64,000 bases of DNA from Aquabacter cavernae (GCF_003993795.1 NZ_RWKV01000017.1:1-64000), one strand, 5' to 3'; counted from the stretch's first letter, positions 45,001 through 52,291 are shown. The notes: generated from the letters alone by a model not told the origin. Numbers and translations are program-made.

Positions 45001-48000
45001 GCCATCGGCGCCGATGGCCCCGCCCAGCGCGATGTGGGAGGTGGTGGTGCTGTTGGTATTGCCCGCCCGGCCGCCGCCGCCGCCCACAGACTGGGCGAAG
45101 ATGGCGATGGAATCCGTGCCCGCGGTGGCCACGTTGCCATAGGTGGAGACATTCACCGCGCCGCCCGCGCCGCCGGAGCCGCCCGTGCCGCCCAGCGTCA
45201 AGGAGAGGGAGACCTTGCCGCCGCTCTCGGTGCCGGCGGAAGTGCCGCCCTTGCCGCCGCCGCCGCCCACGGACTGGGCGAAGATGGCGCTGGAATGGTC
45301 GCCCGACGTGGTGATGCTGGCACCCGTGGCGGAGGTGCCGGACACGACCGTGACCGCGCCGCCCGTGCCGCCGCCGCCGCCCGCGCCGCCCAGGCTGGCC
45401 GAGAGGCCGAAGCTGGAGCTGGAGCTGCTGGGAATCATGCCGGAGAAGCTGGAGGAGCCGGTCTTGGTGGTGCTGCTGGCGCTGCCGCCCACGCCGCCGC
45501 CGCCGCCGATGGACTGGGCGAGCACGCCGTCCGCATCGTCGCCGGTGGTGGTGATGCTGCCGTAATTGGAAACGTTGACGGCGCCGCCCGTGCCGCCGCC
45601 CCCGCCCGTGCCGCCCAGCGTGAGGCTGGCGCCCACGGTGCCGCCGTTGGAATTGGCCGTGCCGCCGCCCGCGCTGCCGCCACCGCCGCCCACGGACTGG
45701 GCGAAGATGCCGCGCGCGCTGGCGCCGGAGGTGGAGATGGCGCCGCTATTGGTGACGGTGACCGCCGTCAGCGTGGTGACGCCGTTGACGATGCTGGACG
45801 TGTAGCCGTTGCCCGGGCCGCCGCCCGAGCCGCCGCCGCCCAGCGAGATGGAGATGCTGGTCTCGCCCGGCATGGTCGCCGCGGCGCCCGACGTGGTGCC
45901 CACGCCGCCATTGCCGCCGCCGCCGCCGATGGCCTGGGCCTGGATGGCATCCGCGAAATCGCCGGACGTGGTCACGGTGCCGCTATTGGTCACGGTGACG
46001 GCGCCCGCATTGGCGCCGCTGCCGCCCGAGCCGCCCAGCGCCACGGAGAGGTTCAGCGCGCCTTCCGGAGAGCCCGCCACCGACAGGGCGCTGGAATCGC
46101 CGCCCGCGCCGCCGCCGCCGCCCACCGACTGGGCGAGGATGCCCGTGGAGCCGAGGCCCGAAGTGGCGATGGTGCCGGAATTGGTGACGACCGTGTTGCC
46201 GCCCACGTCGCCGCTGCCGCCCGAGCCGCCGAGCGCCGCCGAGACCGACGCCGCAGGCGCCTCCAGCGACACGGCGATGCTCTTGGCGGACGAGGCGCCG
46301 CCATGGCCACCGCCACCGCCCACGGACTGGGCGAGGATGCCGAAGGAATCCATGCCGGTGGTGGTGATGGTGCCGCTATTGGTCACCGTCACCGTGCTGC
46401 CGACACCGCCGCCGCCGCCGCTGGCGCCCAGCGAGACCGCCGCCGCGAAATAGAGGCCCGCCGTCTTGGTGATGGCCGCGCCGCCGGAGCCGCCGCCGCC
46501 GCCCACCGACTGGGCGATGATGCCGTTGGAGCGGTCGCCCGAGGTGAGGATGCCCGCCTCGTTGGAGACCGTGACGGTGCCCGCATCGCCGCCATTGCCG
46601 CCCGAGCCGCCAATGCCCAGGGAAACGAAGCCGATCGCCGTGGCACTGGCGCCGCCGCCCGCGCCACCGCCGCCGCCGATGGACTGGGCGGAGATGGCGG
46701 CCGCATGGTCACCGGAGGTGGACAAGGTGATGGTTGTGGCGCTGGCGCCGGTATTGGTTGCATAGACGTTGCCGCCATTGCCGCCCACGCCCGCGCCGCC
46801 GCCGATGGCGGCGGACACGCCGACGCCGATGCTGGTGGCGCCGCCGCCACGCCCGCCGCCGCCGCCGATGGACTGGATGGCCAGCGCGAAGGCGCCATAG
46901 CCGCTGGTGGCGACCGTCCCGCTATTGATCACCGTGGCCGCGTCCGCATTGCCGCCGCCGGAGCCGCGCCCGCCCAGCGACACCCAGCCGCCCGCGCCGC
47001 CGCCATTGCCGCCGCCGCCACCGATCGACTGGACCAGGATGCCGTCGGAGAAGTCACCCGATGTGGTGATGGCGCCGTAATTCTTCGCCAGCGCCTGCGC
47101 ACCCGTGCCGGAGGCCGACTGGTTCGCCGTGCCGCCCACGGAAATCTGGGATCCCGCACCGCCGATGAGGCTGCCGCCGCCGCCGCCCACGGACTGCACG
47201 AGCATGGCGTGGGAATAGGCCCCGGTGGTGTTCACCGCGCCGTTATTGATGCCGGTGGCACCGCCGGCATCGCCGCTGGTGGCGCCGTTGCCGCCCATGG
47301 AGGAGAAGACCGTGCCGGACGAGCCGCCATTGCCGCCGCCGCCGGCCACCGACTGCACCACGATGGCCACGGACCCGCCGCCGGAGGTCTGCACCGTGCC
47401 CGAATTGTTCAGATAGACATAGCCGGAGGCGCCGCCCGCGCTGCCGGAGCCCGCGACGCCGGAGAAGAAGCCGCCCACGCTGGCACCGTTCGCGCCCGTG
47501 CCGCCCAGGCTCTGGGCCAGGATGGCGTTGCTGGCATAGCCGGTGGTCCACACCTTGGCGCCGGCCTGGACGGTCACGTCCACCACCTTGCCGCCGAGGG
47601 CAGAACCGCCGAGGCCGCCATTGCCGCCGGCCTCGTTCCAGGAATCGTTGGCCGGCGCGCCGTTGCCGCCCGCGCCGCCATTGGCCGTCACCTTGATGGC
47701 GATGGAACCCGCGCCGCTAGTATAGATCTGGGAGCCGGCGCCCACGCTCACGCTCGCGGTGCCGCTGGTGCCACCCGTGCCGCCATTGCCGCCCCAGCCG
47801 CTATCGTCCGCCCGCGCATTGCCGCCCACACCGGCATTGCCGCCATTGGCCGTGACATAGACGGCCGGAGAATTGGCTGCGCCGGTGGAGATAAGGGTAT
47901 TGTTGGCGATGGTGATGGACGCCGTTCCACCCGCTCCGCCAGAGCCGCCGGTGCCGCCCCAGGCATCGGAGAAGCCGCCATAGCCGTAGCCGCCGCCACC

Positions 48001-48540
48001 GCCGACGCCGCCGTCCGTACGGCTGACGATGGCCGCGCCCGCGGACTGGACCGTGCCGGTTACGGTGATGAGGATCGAGCCGCCCGCGCCGCCCGTGCCG
48101 CCATTGCCGCCCGTGCCGTTGGCGAGGGTGGAATTGCCCTCGCCGCCCCAGCCGCCCTGGCCGCCGAAGGCGACGATGTTCACGGACTGGGAGACCGTGC
48201 TGTTGAACGTGCCGCCCGCCCAGCCGCTGTTGCCGCCGCCGCCAGTGGCCGCATCGAAATGGTTATGGACGTAGGTGCCGTCGCCGCCCGATGGGCCGGA
48301 GAGGTTGATTAAGGTCTGGGCCTGGACGGCCACGGGCGCCAGGGTCAGCGCCGCGAACCCCGCCAGAGTGGACGACAGCGCCGTCGAAAGGCGCAAACGC
48401 GCGCTGGATGCACCGTAAACGCTGCCGCTGGCCTTCCCGGCCCCAATCCCGCCCCGAGACATGTACGACCCCCGCCGCCACAAGATAGGCAATCGCCCCG
48501 CCATAAGGGCAGGAACGTTCATTACGGAAGTACCACACAC
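39031..48540 (-). CDS. Giant glycine-rich type V autotransporter adhesin
   Basis: This 3,169-residue surface protein has a signal sequence with a long n-region ending near VAVQAQT (about residue 75); the start may instead be ATG at 48462 (MSRGGIGAGK) or 48522. The passenger (about 75-2880) carries about 35 repeats of the form (I/L)xAQS(I/V)GGGGG followed by SLGGxGGxGGxGGxVxV and NxGxIxTxG, typical of beta-helical passengers, then a hinge. The C-terminal 275 residues form an autotransporter beta-barrel (ARMIFGRTTQT... to MARFAVHF, ending in Phe). It is the first gene of a three-gene unit with the TIGR03032 and GFA genes. Probably it mediates surface attachment or aggregation. Confidence 0.95.
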   Translation of the reverse strand: MCGTSVMNVPALMAGRLPILWRRGSYMSRGGIGAGKASGSVYGASSARLRLSTALSSTLAGFAALTLAPVAVQAQTLINLSGPSGGDGTYVHNHFDAATGGGGNSGWAGGTFNSTVSQSVNIVAFGGQGGWGGEGNSTLANGTGGNGGTGGAGGSILITVTGTVQSAGAAIVSRTDGGVGGGGGYGYGGFSDAWGGTGGSGGAGGTASITIANNTLISTGAANSPAVYVTANGGNAGVGGNARADDSGWGGNGGTGGTSGTASVSVGAGSQIYTSGAGSIAIKVTANGGAGGNGAPANDSWNEAGGNGGLGGSALGGKVVDVTVQAGAKVWTTGYASNAILAQSLGGTGANGASVGGFFSGVAGSGSAGGASGYVYLNNSGTVQTSGGGSVAIVVQSVAGGGGNGGSSGTVFSSMGGNGATSGDAGGATGINNGAVNTTGAYSHAMLVQSVGGGGGSLIGGAGSQISVGGTANQSASGTGAQALAKNYGAITTSGDFSDGILVQSIGGGGGNGGGAGGWVSLGGRGSGGGNADAATVINSGTVATSGYGAFALAIQSIGGGGGRGGGATSIGVGVSAAIGGGAGVGGNGGNVYATNTGASATTITLSTSGDHAAAISAQSIGGGGGAGGGASATAIGFVSLGIGGSGGNGGDAGTVTVSNEAGILTSGDRSNGIIAQSVGGGGGSGGAAITKTAGLYFAAAVSLGASGGGGGVGSTVTVTNSGTITTTGMDSFGILAQSVGGGGGHGGASSAKSIAVSLEAPAASVSAALGGSGGSGDVGGNTVVTNSGTIATSGLGSTGILAQSVGGGGGAGGDSSALSVAGSPEGALNLSVALGGSGGSGANAGAVTVTNSGTVTTSGDFADAIQAQAIGGGGGNGGVGTTSGAAATMPGETSISISLGGGGSGGGPGNGYTSSIVNGVTTLTAVTVTNSGAISTSGASARGIFAQSVGGGGGSAGGGTANSNGGTVGASLTLGGTGGGGGTGGAVNVSNYGSITTTGDDADGVLAQSIGGGGGVGGSASSTTKTGSSSFSGMIPSSSSSSFGLSASLGGAGGGGGTGGAVTVVSGTSATGASITTSGDHSSAIFAQSVGGGGGKGGTSAGTESGGKVSLSLTLGGTGGSGGAGGAVNVSTYGNVATAGTDSIAIFAQSVGGGGGRAGNTNSTTTSHIALGGAIGADGGAGGEGGNVTVTTSGTISTLGTLSDAILAQSIGGGGGTGSSAGADDHASGNESVSLSASLGGSGGVGGVGGTVNVTNNGLITTAGAHANAILAQSVGGGGGKGGNVAAKGAGASYNISASLGGSGGAGTVGGNVNVVNDGTITVSGDQSLGILAQSVGGGGGVAGGSADTSNGGKVSVSFGLSGSGGEGGNGGGVRVDNFGSIQTAGAGGIAILAQSIGGGGGHSGSASDSASSKIGVGATLSGVGGGGGSGGDVQVTIAAQGNTPIQISTSGSHADAVLAQSVGGGGGNASSASSKAAGAGNSGVGVALSMGGAGGFGGNGGAVNLINGTQPGQGATIYTTGVMSSGLVAQSIGGGGGRGGASSSATDGSGVANVSATLGGTGGAGGSGNTVQLITGGNIKTVGNHSSGILAQSIGGGGGNASTASTAADDSKADANVSATLGGAGGVGGAGGTVQVTVASTIVTEGASSVGILAQSVGGGGGNAAASQESATGGKVGVSLGLGGAGGDGTSGGEVEVMMRGSIGTSGAHAAAILAQSIGGGGGSGGSSNNAATSKIAVGGSMGGGGGAAGNGSNVLVQLGGAANSVITTSGVGADAVLAQSIGGGGGNASSGNGKADGASGQGGSLDVTLGGTGGQGGQGGQVIIGNAGSSATTIISTTGDHANGLVAQSIGGGGGRGGASASTTGGTGVVAVSASLGGSGGGGAQGGAVQINNAGTIHTTGAHSAAILAQSIGGSGGNAALASGRAADTKADANISASLGGSGGAGGVGGEVSVQNEGVLTTKGAFGVGILAQSLGGGGGNAGATHDSGDGGKVTLTFGLGGTGGQGSLGGGVQVKLGGSIYTSGHNATAVLAQSVGGGGGTAGATNNAVTGKIALGADLGGTGGQGGQGGVVQVDLNTQQNVKIATTGALSDGVLAQSIGGGGGAGGAGNGKADGASGSDVSLGLSLGGTGGTGANGGAVTINDSAGSGGIISTTGHESAGVVAQSIGGGGGKGGATSSGSAGSSKVALSGSLGGTGGNGGSGYTVQVTVANTIVTHGHGADGVLAQSVGGGGGNAAFTNSIGNDDKSDLALALSLGGTGGTGGAGGLVTVAQSGTISTYGEASAGIAAQSIGGGGGRASAVASSSNGGTVTGAVTLGGSGGWGNVAGQVGVTVNGTVSTAGANADGVLAQSIGGGGGNMLATSSDSNGKASVGVTIGGSGGSGNDGNTVAVTVAQGGLISTTGRNAHGILAQSIGGGGGKVATTSSDALLGLSFGGAGGGSGGDGAAVTATVDGTVQTNGAGANGVFLQSIGGGGGIAGDMASTILDTTHTSVGAGGGDGNGGIITAMINGTVSTSGARAAAVNIQSIGGGGGTIQTSGGTGVGSAGGTGTGGIINVAVNGTVSASGENAPGIFAASLGGTGANTITINVNSGASVIGGTGAQGAGITLSGGNGNAIWVASGGLVSGLGGMAVLAGAADDGVINSGTVTGSVDLGLGNNGFTNQAGGLFNAGSVVQLNGGLLNNNGTLAPLGTGKIGTTAITGLLNNSAAGTIAIDVDLMNAKADLITVTGTASVSGSVFVNPLSMAPNVTLTYLTSPELINSATYTDNSIIYAWQGGLQQISGGGWGSTVTPQANFTPSGVTLSANQQATAAHLQSAWNAGGSTSTNQVFSSLAGSSSTQAIYQDTLNDLSPELLGATASTRTSESRAVLNRTMSCPVFAEGTMLVVEDQCAWARMIFGRTTQTSTAENQGFSTDTLTAQTGVQVQVAPNWFTAFSVAYQEAWTTGAGNSSWTSASGFDVSAALKYQNGPWLFALAADFGWMNADSTRTIVSMGTTPSSSSDTYNVTGRFRMAYDMPFKDFYLRPYVDFDVSYVNAPSYVENGFSGAELLVYGSDQTTFIVSPALEWGTRYVMESGTVLRPYVTAGMSFSTNDSWTTTAALLGAPLGTGTFDTVTYMPSTLANFDIGFQALLPNRWEFKLDYGLSLGDNYTSQAGMARFAVHF
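41400..45200 (-). repeat. Five-module higher-order repeat in the adhesin passenger
   Basis: Single modules of about 62-66 residues fall into five recurrent types by the text after GGGGG: RGGASS-type, NAxxAS..KADAN-type, xxGGKV.SFGL-type, NxxxSKIAxG-type and NGKADGASG-type. The order repeats with a period of about 955-965 bp: type 1 modules lie near 43925, 42965 and 42010, type 2 near 43740, 42780 and 41830. VAQS instead of LAQS always follows the fifth type. Boundaries are approximate. Confidence 0.75.
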
Positions 48541-48771
48541 GGATATCGAGCACTACCCCAGGACGGGATAGAGGGTCAGATGCCGCCTAATAACAACGTT
48601 ACAAATCCGCAATAAATCCATTCATAATAAGATATTTATGAGCATTCATCAGATGAAAATCACCATCCCTGATTCACAGGCGGAAAACAGCAGATTTCAG
48701 AACGATGATAGAAGGGAATAAATTTTTCTATGAACGTTCATTCATGAAAATGAACGGAAGAATACAGAACC
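48541..48771. promoter_or_regulatory. AT-rich adhesin upstream region with dyads
   Basis: These 231 bases are strikingly AT-rich against the rest of the window. They contain TCATAA...TTATGA (48622-48641) and the perfect 8-bp dyad CGTTCATT-CATGAA-AATGAACG (48735-48756), plus several ATTCAT/ATGAA half-sites. The promoter and operators of the adhesin operon, and possibly a silencer-binding (H-NS/MucR/Ros-like) tract, are expected here; the ABC transporter gene on the left-facing strand ends at its right edge. Confidence 0.5.
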
Positions 48772-49560
48772 CTATAGGATCTGGCCGAGAAATTCTCGCG
48801 TGCGCGGGTCTCTCGGATCGGAGAAGAACGAGGCGGGTGGTCCGTGCTCCACGATGAGGCCCGCATCGGTGAAATAGACATGATCGGCCACTTCCCGCGC
48901 GAAACCCATTTCGTGGGTCACGAGAATGCAGGTCATGCCCTCTTCCGCCAGTTCCCGGATGGTGACCAGCACCTCCTTCACCGTCTCCGGATCGAGCGCC
49001 GCCGTCACCTCGTCGAACAGCATCACGTCAGGGCGCATGGCGAGCGCGCGGGCGATGGCCACACGCTGCTGCTGGCCGCCGGACAGCTCGCCGGGATAGG
49101 CATTCTCCTTGCCCGAGAGGCGCACCTTGGCCATGAGCGCACGGGCCCGCGCCTCCACCTCCTTCTTGTCCTGCTTCAGCACATGGATGGGGGCCATCAT
49201 CACGTTCTGGAGCGCGGTGCGGTGGGGAAACAGGTTGTATTGCTGAAAGACCATGCCGACCTTGCGCCGCAAGGTGAGCTTGTCCAGCTCCGGGTCGTTC
49301 ACCTCCTGCCCCTCCACGCGGATGGTGCCGGAATCGATGGGCACCAGCGCGTTGATGCAGCGAATGAGCGTGGACTTGCCGGAGCCGGACGGGCCGATGA
49401 TGCACACCGCCTCGCCCTTCGCCACGTCCATGGACACGCCCTTGAGCACCTCCAGCTCACCGAAGGACTTGCGCACGTCCATGAGGCGCACGAGCGGCTG
49501 GTCCGGCGTCCATCCATTGTCGCCGGGCGAGGAAACGGGGGGCACGGCGGTCTCCGTCAC
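48772..49560 (-). CDS. Polar amino acid ABC transporter ATPase
   Basis: This 262-residue ATPase starts at a GTG that overlaps the permease stop as GTGA; the family sequence begins about 24 residues in (LVRLMDVRKSFGE). Walker A GPSGSGKST, FQQYNLFPHRTALQNVMMAP, signature LSGGQQQRVAIARAL and Walker B VMLFDEVTAALDP are present; the usual DEPTSALDP is DEVTAALDP. The C terminus FSDPRDPRTREFLGQIL is typical. It is the last gene of a four-gene importer. Confidence 0.92.
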   Translation of the reverse strand: MTETAVPPVSSPGDNGWTPDQPLVRLMDVRKSFGELEVLKGVSMDVAKGEAVCIIGPSGSGKSTLIRCINALVPIDSGTIRVEGQEVNDPELDKLTLRRKVGMVFQQYNLFPHRTALQNVMMAPIHVLKQDKKEVEARARALMAKVRLSGKENAYPGELSGGQQQRVAIARALAMRPDVMLFDEVTAALDPETVKEVLVTIRELAEEGMTCILVTHEMGFAREVADHVYFTDAGLIVEHGPPASFFSDPRDPRTREFLGQIL

Positions 49561-50663
49561 TGGTTCAACTGGAAACGGCGTTCCAGATAGAGGGTGAAGC
49601 GCTCGATGGGGTAGCAGTAGACAAAGAAGCAGAGCATGGCGAAGCCGTAGAGCGGGGCCAGAAGGTCCGGTCGCCCGCCCTCCGCCGCATGCACCTGCGC
49701 GGTGAGGGTCAGCATCTCGCTCACCCCCACGATGGACGCCTGGACGGTGGCCATGGTGATGAGGGAATAGAGGTTCATCCAGGGCGGCAGCATGCGCTTC
49801 ACGCACTGGGGCAGGATGATCATCCAGAGCGTCTGGCGGCGCGAGAAGGCCAGCGATTCCGCCGCCTCCCACTGCCCGCTGGGCAGCGAGGCCACCGCCC
49901 CGCGCACGATCTCCGACATGTTGGCCATGACCGGCAGCGAGAAGCCGATCACCGCCTTCACCCAGTCCGGGAACGGCACGGTGGTGCCGAACACCCGGAA
50001 CTGGAACGGGATCATGAACATGGCGAAGAACAGCAGCACCAGCCAGGGCGCGTTGCGGAAGAACTGGGTGGCGCTCCAGGCGAAGCCCCGCAGCACCTTG
50101 TTCTCGCCGATCTGCAACAGGCCGAGGCCCACCCCCGCGGCCGTGCCCAGCACCATGGCCAGAACCGACATGAGGATGTTGAAGCCGAAGCCGGAGAGCA
50201 GCAGGGGCGACCATTTCCAGATCACCTCCAGCGCGGGCAGCCGGGCGCCGCCCTGTTGGGCGAAGGCGCTGCCGCCCACCAGCAGGATCAGCCCCGCAAG
50301 CCCCACCATGTGCGTGAGGCGCAGGCGCGGCCAGCGCCAGGGCGCGCGCTCGGGCGTCTTGTAAGGCAGCAGGACTGCGAGCGGGCGGCCCTCGCGGGTG
50401 CGCCCCACTCCCTCTCCCGCCCGAACTCGGCTATTGCCGAGTTCGGATTGCTGACGTGCCGAAGTCGGAAACATCCGACTTCGGTGCGGGGGAGGGTCGG
50501 AGAGGGGGAAGATGCCGGCTCGGCTCCCATCCCCCCCCTGTCCGCGTGCAACACCGTCCGCGTCGCTCTGCTGAACCGCCCCCTCCCTGCCCCTCCCCCG
50601 CAAGCGGGAGAGGGAATCCGGCTCGCGAGCGGGAAAGGGAACGGGCTCATAAGCCACCGTCAT
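49557..50663 (-). CDS. Polar amino acid ABC permease with in-frame palindromic-element insertion
   Basis: This permease of the His/Glu/Gln/Arg family is 368 residues from the ATG that overlaps the upstream permease stop (ATGA). Residues 1-15 and from about 91 onward look like normal protein, but about residues 16-90 are translated from two dispersed palindromic repeats (SLSRLRGRGREGA, MFPTSARQQSELGNSRVR). The membrane part starts near LTHMVGLAGLILLVGG; the EAA loop is SGQWEAAESLAFSRRQTLWM. An alternative is a GTG at 50408 with GGGAGAGGGA before it, a ribosome site created by the repeat itself. Either way the repeats lie between the coupled start and the first helix. Confidence 0.82.
   Translation of the reverse strand: MTVAYEPVPFPAREPDSLSRLRGRGREGAVQQSDADGVARGQGGDGSRAGIFPLSDPPPHRSRMFPTSARQQSELGNSRVRAGEGVGRTREGRPLAVLLPYKTPERAPWRWPRLRLTHMVGLAGLILLVGGSAFAQQGGARLPALEVIWKWSPLLLSGFGFNILMSVLAMVLGTAAGVGLGLLQIGENKVLRGFAWSATQFFRNAPWLVLLFFAMFMIPFQFRVFGTTVPFPDWVKAVIGFSLPVMANMSEIVRGAVASLPSGQWEAAESLAFSRRQTLWMIILPQCVKRMLPPWMNLYSLITMATVQASIVGVSEMLTLTAQVHAAEGGRPDLLAPLYGFAMLCFFVYCYPIERFTLYLERRFQLNQ
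50407..50510. repeat. Palindromic repeat carrying a nested double hairpin, inside a gene
   Basis: The outer arms CCCTCTCCCGC (to 50420) and GTGCGGGGGAGGGTCGGAGA (from about 50484) correspond to the intact arm seen at 7872-7912, but are split at the loop by about 64 bases. The insert is itself made of two perfect hairpins, so this is an element within an element, all within the permease reading frame. Confidence 0.8.
50421..50484. repeat. Nested tandem hairpins CCGAA(C/G)TCGG
   Basis: Hairpin 1 is CCGAACTCGG-CTATTG-CCGAGTTCGG (50421-50446). Hairpin 2 is CCGAAGTCGG-AAACAT-CCGACTTCGG (50459-50484). Both have perfect 10-bp stems and 6-base loops, and the stems differ at one position pair. They are separated by ATTGCTGACGTG. 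The regular design suggests a small mobile palindrome inserted into the loop of the older repeat. Confidence 0.85.
50579..50616. repeat. Second palindromic arm inside the permease gene
   Basis: CCCTCCCCCGCAAGCGGGAG-type palindrome (variant CCCTCCCTGCCCCTCCCCCG) lies 70 bases from the nested repeat and in inverted orientation to it, as in the inverted pairs at 31751 and 57616. It is translated in frame as part of SLSRLRGRGREG. Confidence 0.8.
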
Positions 50664-51424
50664 CGCGCCCCTCCTTGCCCGTAGCCGGGAATGGCGAGGG
50701 CCTTTTCCCAGCGGTGCATGATGAAGACGAGGATGCCCACCAGCGCCGTGTAGACGCACAGGAGCACGATCATCATCACCGGCACGTTCTGGCTGTCGGT
50801 CCAGATCTGCTTGGAGACATAGAGCGTCTCTGGCACCGCGATGGCATAGGCCAGCGTGGTGGTCTTCAAGAGGTTGACCAGATTGTTGTTGAGCGCCGGC
50901 AGGCAGATGCGCACCGCCAGCGGCAGCAGCACATGGCGGTAGATGCCGAAGCGGGTATAGCCCAGCGCCTGCGCCGCCTCCGTGGTGGTGCGCGGCACCG
51001 CCTCGATGCCGGAGCGGAAGATCTCCACGTTGAACGCGCCCGCGAACAGCGAGAGCGAGACAATGGCCCATTGCACATTGGTGAGGATGGGCACGCGCAT
51101 GCCGTCCGCATCCTCGATGCGGGGCAGGATCTGGCCGAGGCCGAAATAGAAGAAGAAGATCTGCACCAGCGGCGGCGTGTTGCGGAAGACCACCACGAAG
51201 CCGTTGACGAGGCCGCGCACCACGCGCAGCGGCGAGCCCTGCGCCCACGCCCCCACCATGCCGATGGCGATGGAGATGAGGATGCAGACCACGGAGAGAT
51301 AGACCGTCATGCCGAGGCCCGACAGGAAGCGCTTCCTGTCATAGGCGTCATAGACGATGGTGAGGTTGATCCCGGTGGTCTCGTAGAGTTCGAGAAACCA
51401 GTGCGAGATGGCATCCATGGCCAT
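50660..51424 (-). CDS. Polar amino acid ABC transporter permease
   Basis: This 254-residue inner-membrane permease of the His/Glu/Gln/Arg family has FLSGLGMTVYLSVVCILISI as the first helix, RNTPPLVQIFFFYFGLGQIL, and the EAA loop FRSGIEAVPRTTTEAAQALG. An ATG two codons inside (MDAISHWF) is an alternative start. It is followed with ATGA overlap by the second permease and preceded by the binding-protein gene 63 bases away. It shows no repeat insertion. Confidence 0.92.
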   Translation of the reverse strand: MAMDAISHWFLELYETTGINLTIVYDAYDRKRFLSGLGMTVYLSVVCILISIAIGMVGAWAQGSPLRVVRGLVNGFVVVFRNTPPLVQIFFFYFGLGQILPRIEDADGMRVPILTNVQWAIVSLSLFAGAFNVEIFRSGIEAVPRTTTEAAQALGYTRFGIYRHVLLPLAVRICLPALNNNLVNLLKTTTLAYAIAVPETLYVSKQIWTDSQNVPVMMIVLLCVYTALVGILVFIMHRWEKALAIPGYGQGGAR

Positions 51425-51487
51425 GCGGGGGGATAAAGCCGTGCGGGCGAAAGGCGCGGCGGGACGAGCCCGCCGCGCGCGCGCTCA

Positions 51488-52291
51488 TCAGCTGCCCTTC
51501 TGCTTCTCGTGCATGCGCTTGGAATAGTCCGTGGGCTCGATGCCCCACTTCTTCTCTTCCTGCACGATGAAGCCGGTCTTCATCCAGTCGAGGGTGGTGT
51601 CGGTCATGAACTTGGCGAAGGCTTCCTCGCCGGGCGCCACCGCCAGGATCCAGGGGGCTTCCATCACGCCGGGCAGCGGCATGGCGTAGTCGGCGGTCCA
51701 TTCGGAATCCAGGAGCTTCCCCTGGATGAAGGTCTGGTCATAGAGATAGCCGATGCACTCGCCGCCCTTCAGGGCGAAGAGCGGCTTCTCGGAGCCGTCG
51801 AACGCCTTCACCTCGGCCCCGTATTTGGCCGAGACCTCCTTGTTGTACCAGGCGCCGGACGTGCCGCAGAGCACCTTGCCCTTCAGGTCTTCCCAGCTTC
51901 CCAGCTTGGCCTTCTTGGAGAGCAGGATGTTCACCGAGTCCGAGTAGTAAGGCGGGTCGATGGCCAGCGTCACCTTCCGCCGCTCGGGCTTGTCGGACAT
52001 GGTGGCGATCATCAGGTCGATCTTGCCCTGCTGCAGGAACTCGATGCGGTTGGAGGAAACCACCGGCACCAGTTCCAGCTTGACGCCCAACCTTTTGGCG
52101 ACATCTGCCGCAAGATCGGGCTCGATGCCGACGATGGCGCCCGAGGGATCGCGGAAGCCGAAGGGCTTGTAGTCGGCCTTCACGCCCACAACGAGGACGC
52201 CCTTCTTCTTCACATTCTCCAGAACATCGGCCTTCGCGGGCAGGATGCCCGCCGCGAGAGCGAGGCCGGCGGCGATCAGAAACGTCTTCAT
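51488..52291 (-). CDS. Polar amino acid ABC substrate-binding protein
   Basis: This 267-residue periplasmic protein has a Sec signal peptide (MKTFLIAAGLALAAGILPAKA) and the type 2 binding fold: VLVVGVKADYKPFGF, IVGIEPDLAADVAKRLGV, ELVPVVSSNRIEFLQQGKID and DLMIATMSDKPERR, the standard amino-acid binding-protein landmarks. It is the first gene of the importer operon, with its promoter in the 243-bp gap shared with the divergent TetR gene. The ligand is probably a polar amino acid; the arginine that usually grips the carboxylate lies in the SDKPERR block. Confidence 0.93.
   Translation of the reverse strand: MKTFLIAAGLALAAGILPAKADVLENVKKKGVLVVGVKADYKPFGFRDPSGAIVGIEPDLAADVAKRLGVKLELVPVVSSNRIEFLQQGKIDLMIATMSDKPERRKVTLAIDPPYYSDSVNILLSKKAKLGSWEDLKGKVLCGTSGAWYNKEVSAKYGAEVKAFDGSEKPLFALKGGECIGYLYDQTFIQGKLLDSEWTADYAMPLPGVMEAPWILAVAPGEEAFAKFMTDTTLDWMKTGFIVQEEKKWGIEPTDYSKRMHEKQKGS

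Noticed and set aside
39800-47600. Regular GCCGCCGCCGCCGATGGACT blocks, considered as a CRISPR or satellite array
   Set aside because: They encode AQSIGGGGG in frame on the minus strand at irregular nucleotide spacing and lie within one coding gene; there are no unique spacers.
39037-48312. A 9.3-kb open frame (3,091 codons) antisense to the adhesin
   Set aside because: It mirrors the GGC/GCC-rich repeats of the adhesin, so stop codons are suppressed on the other strand. The product is an arginine/alanine/histidine-rich repeat with no signal, domain or ribosome-site support.
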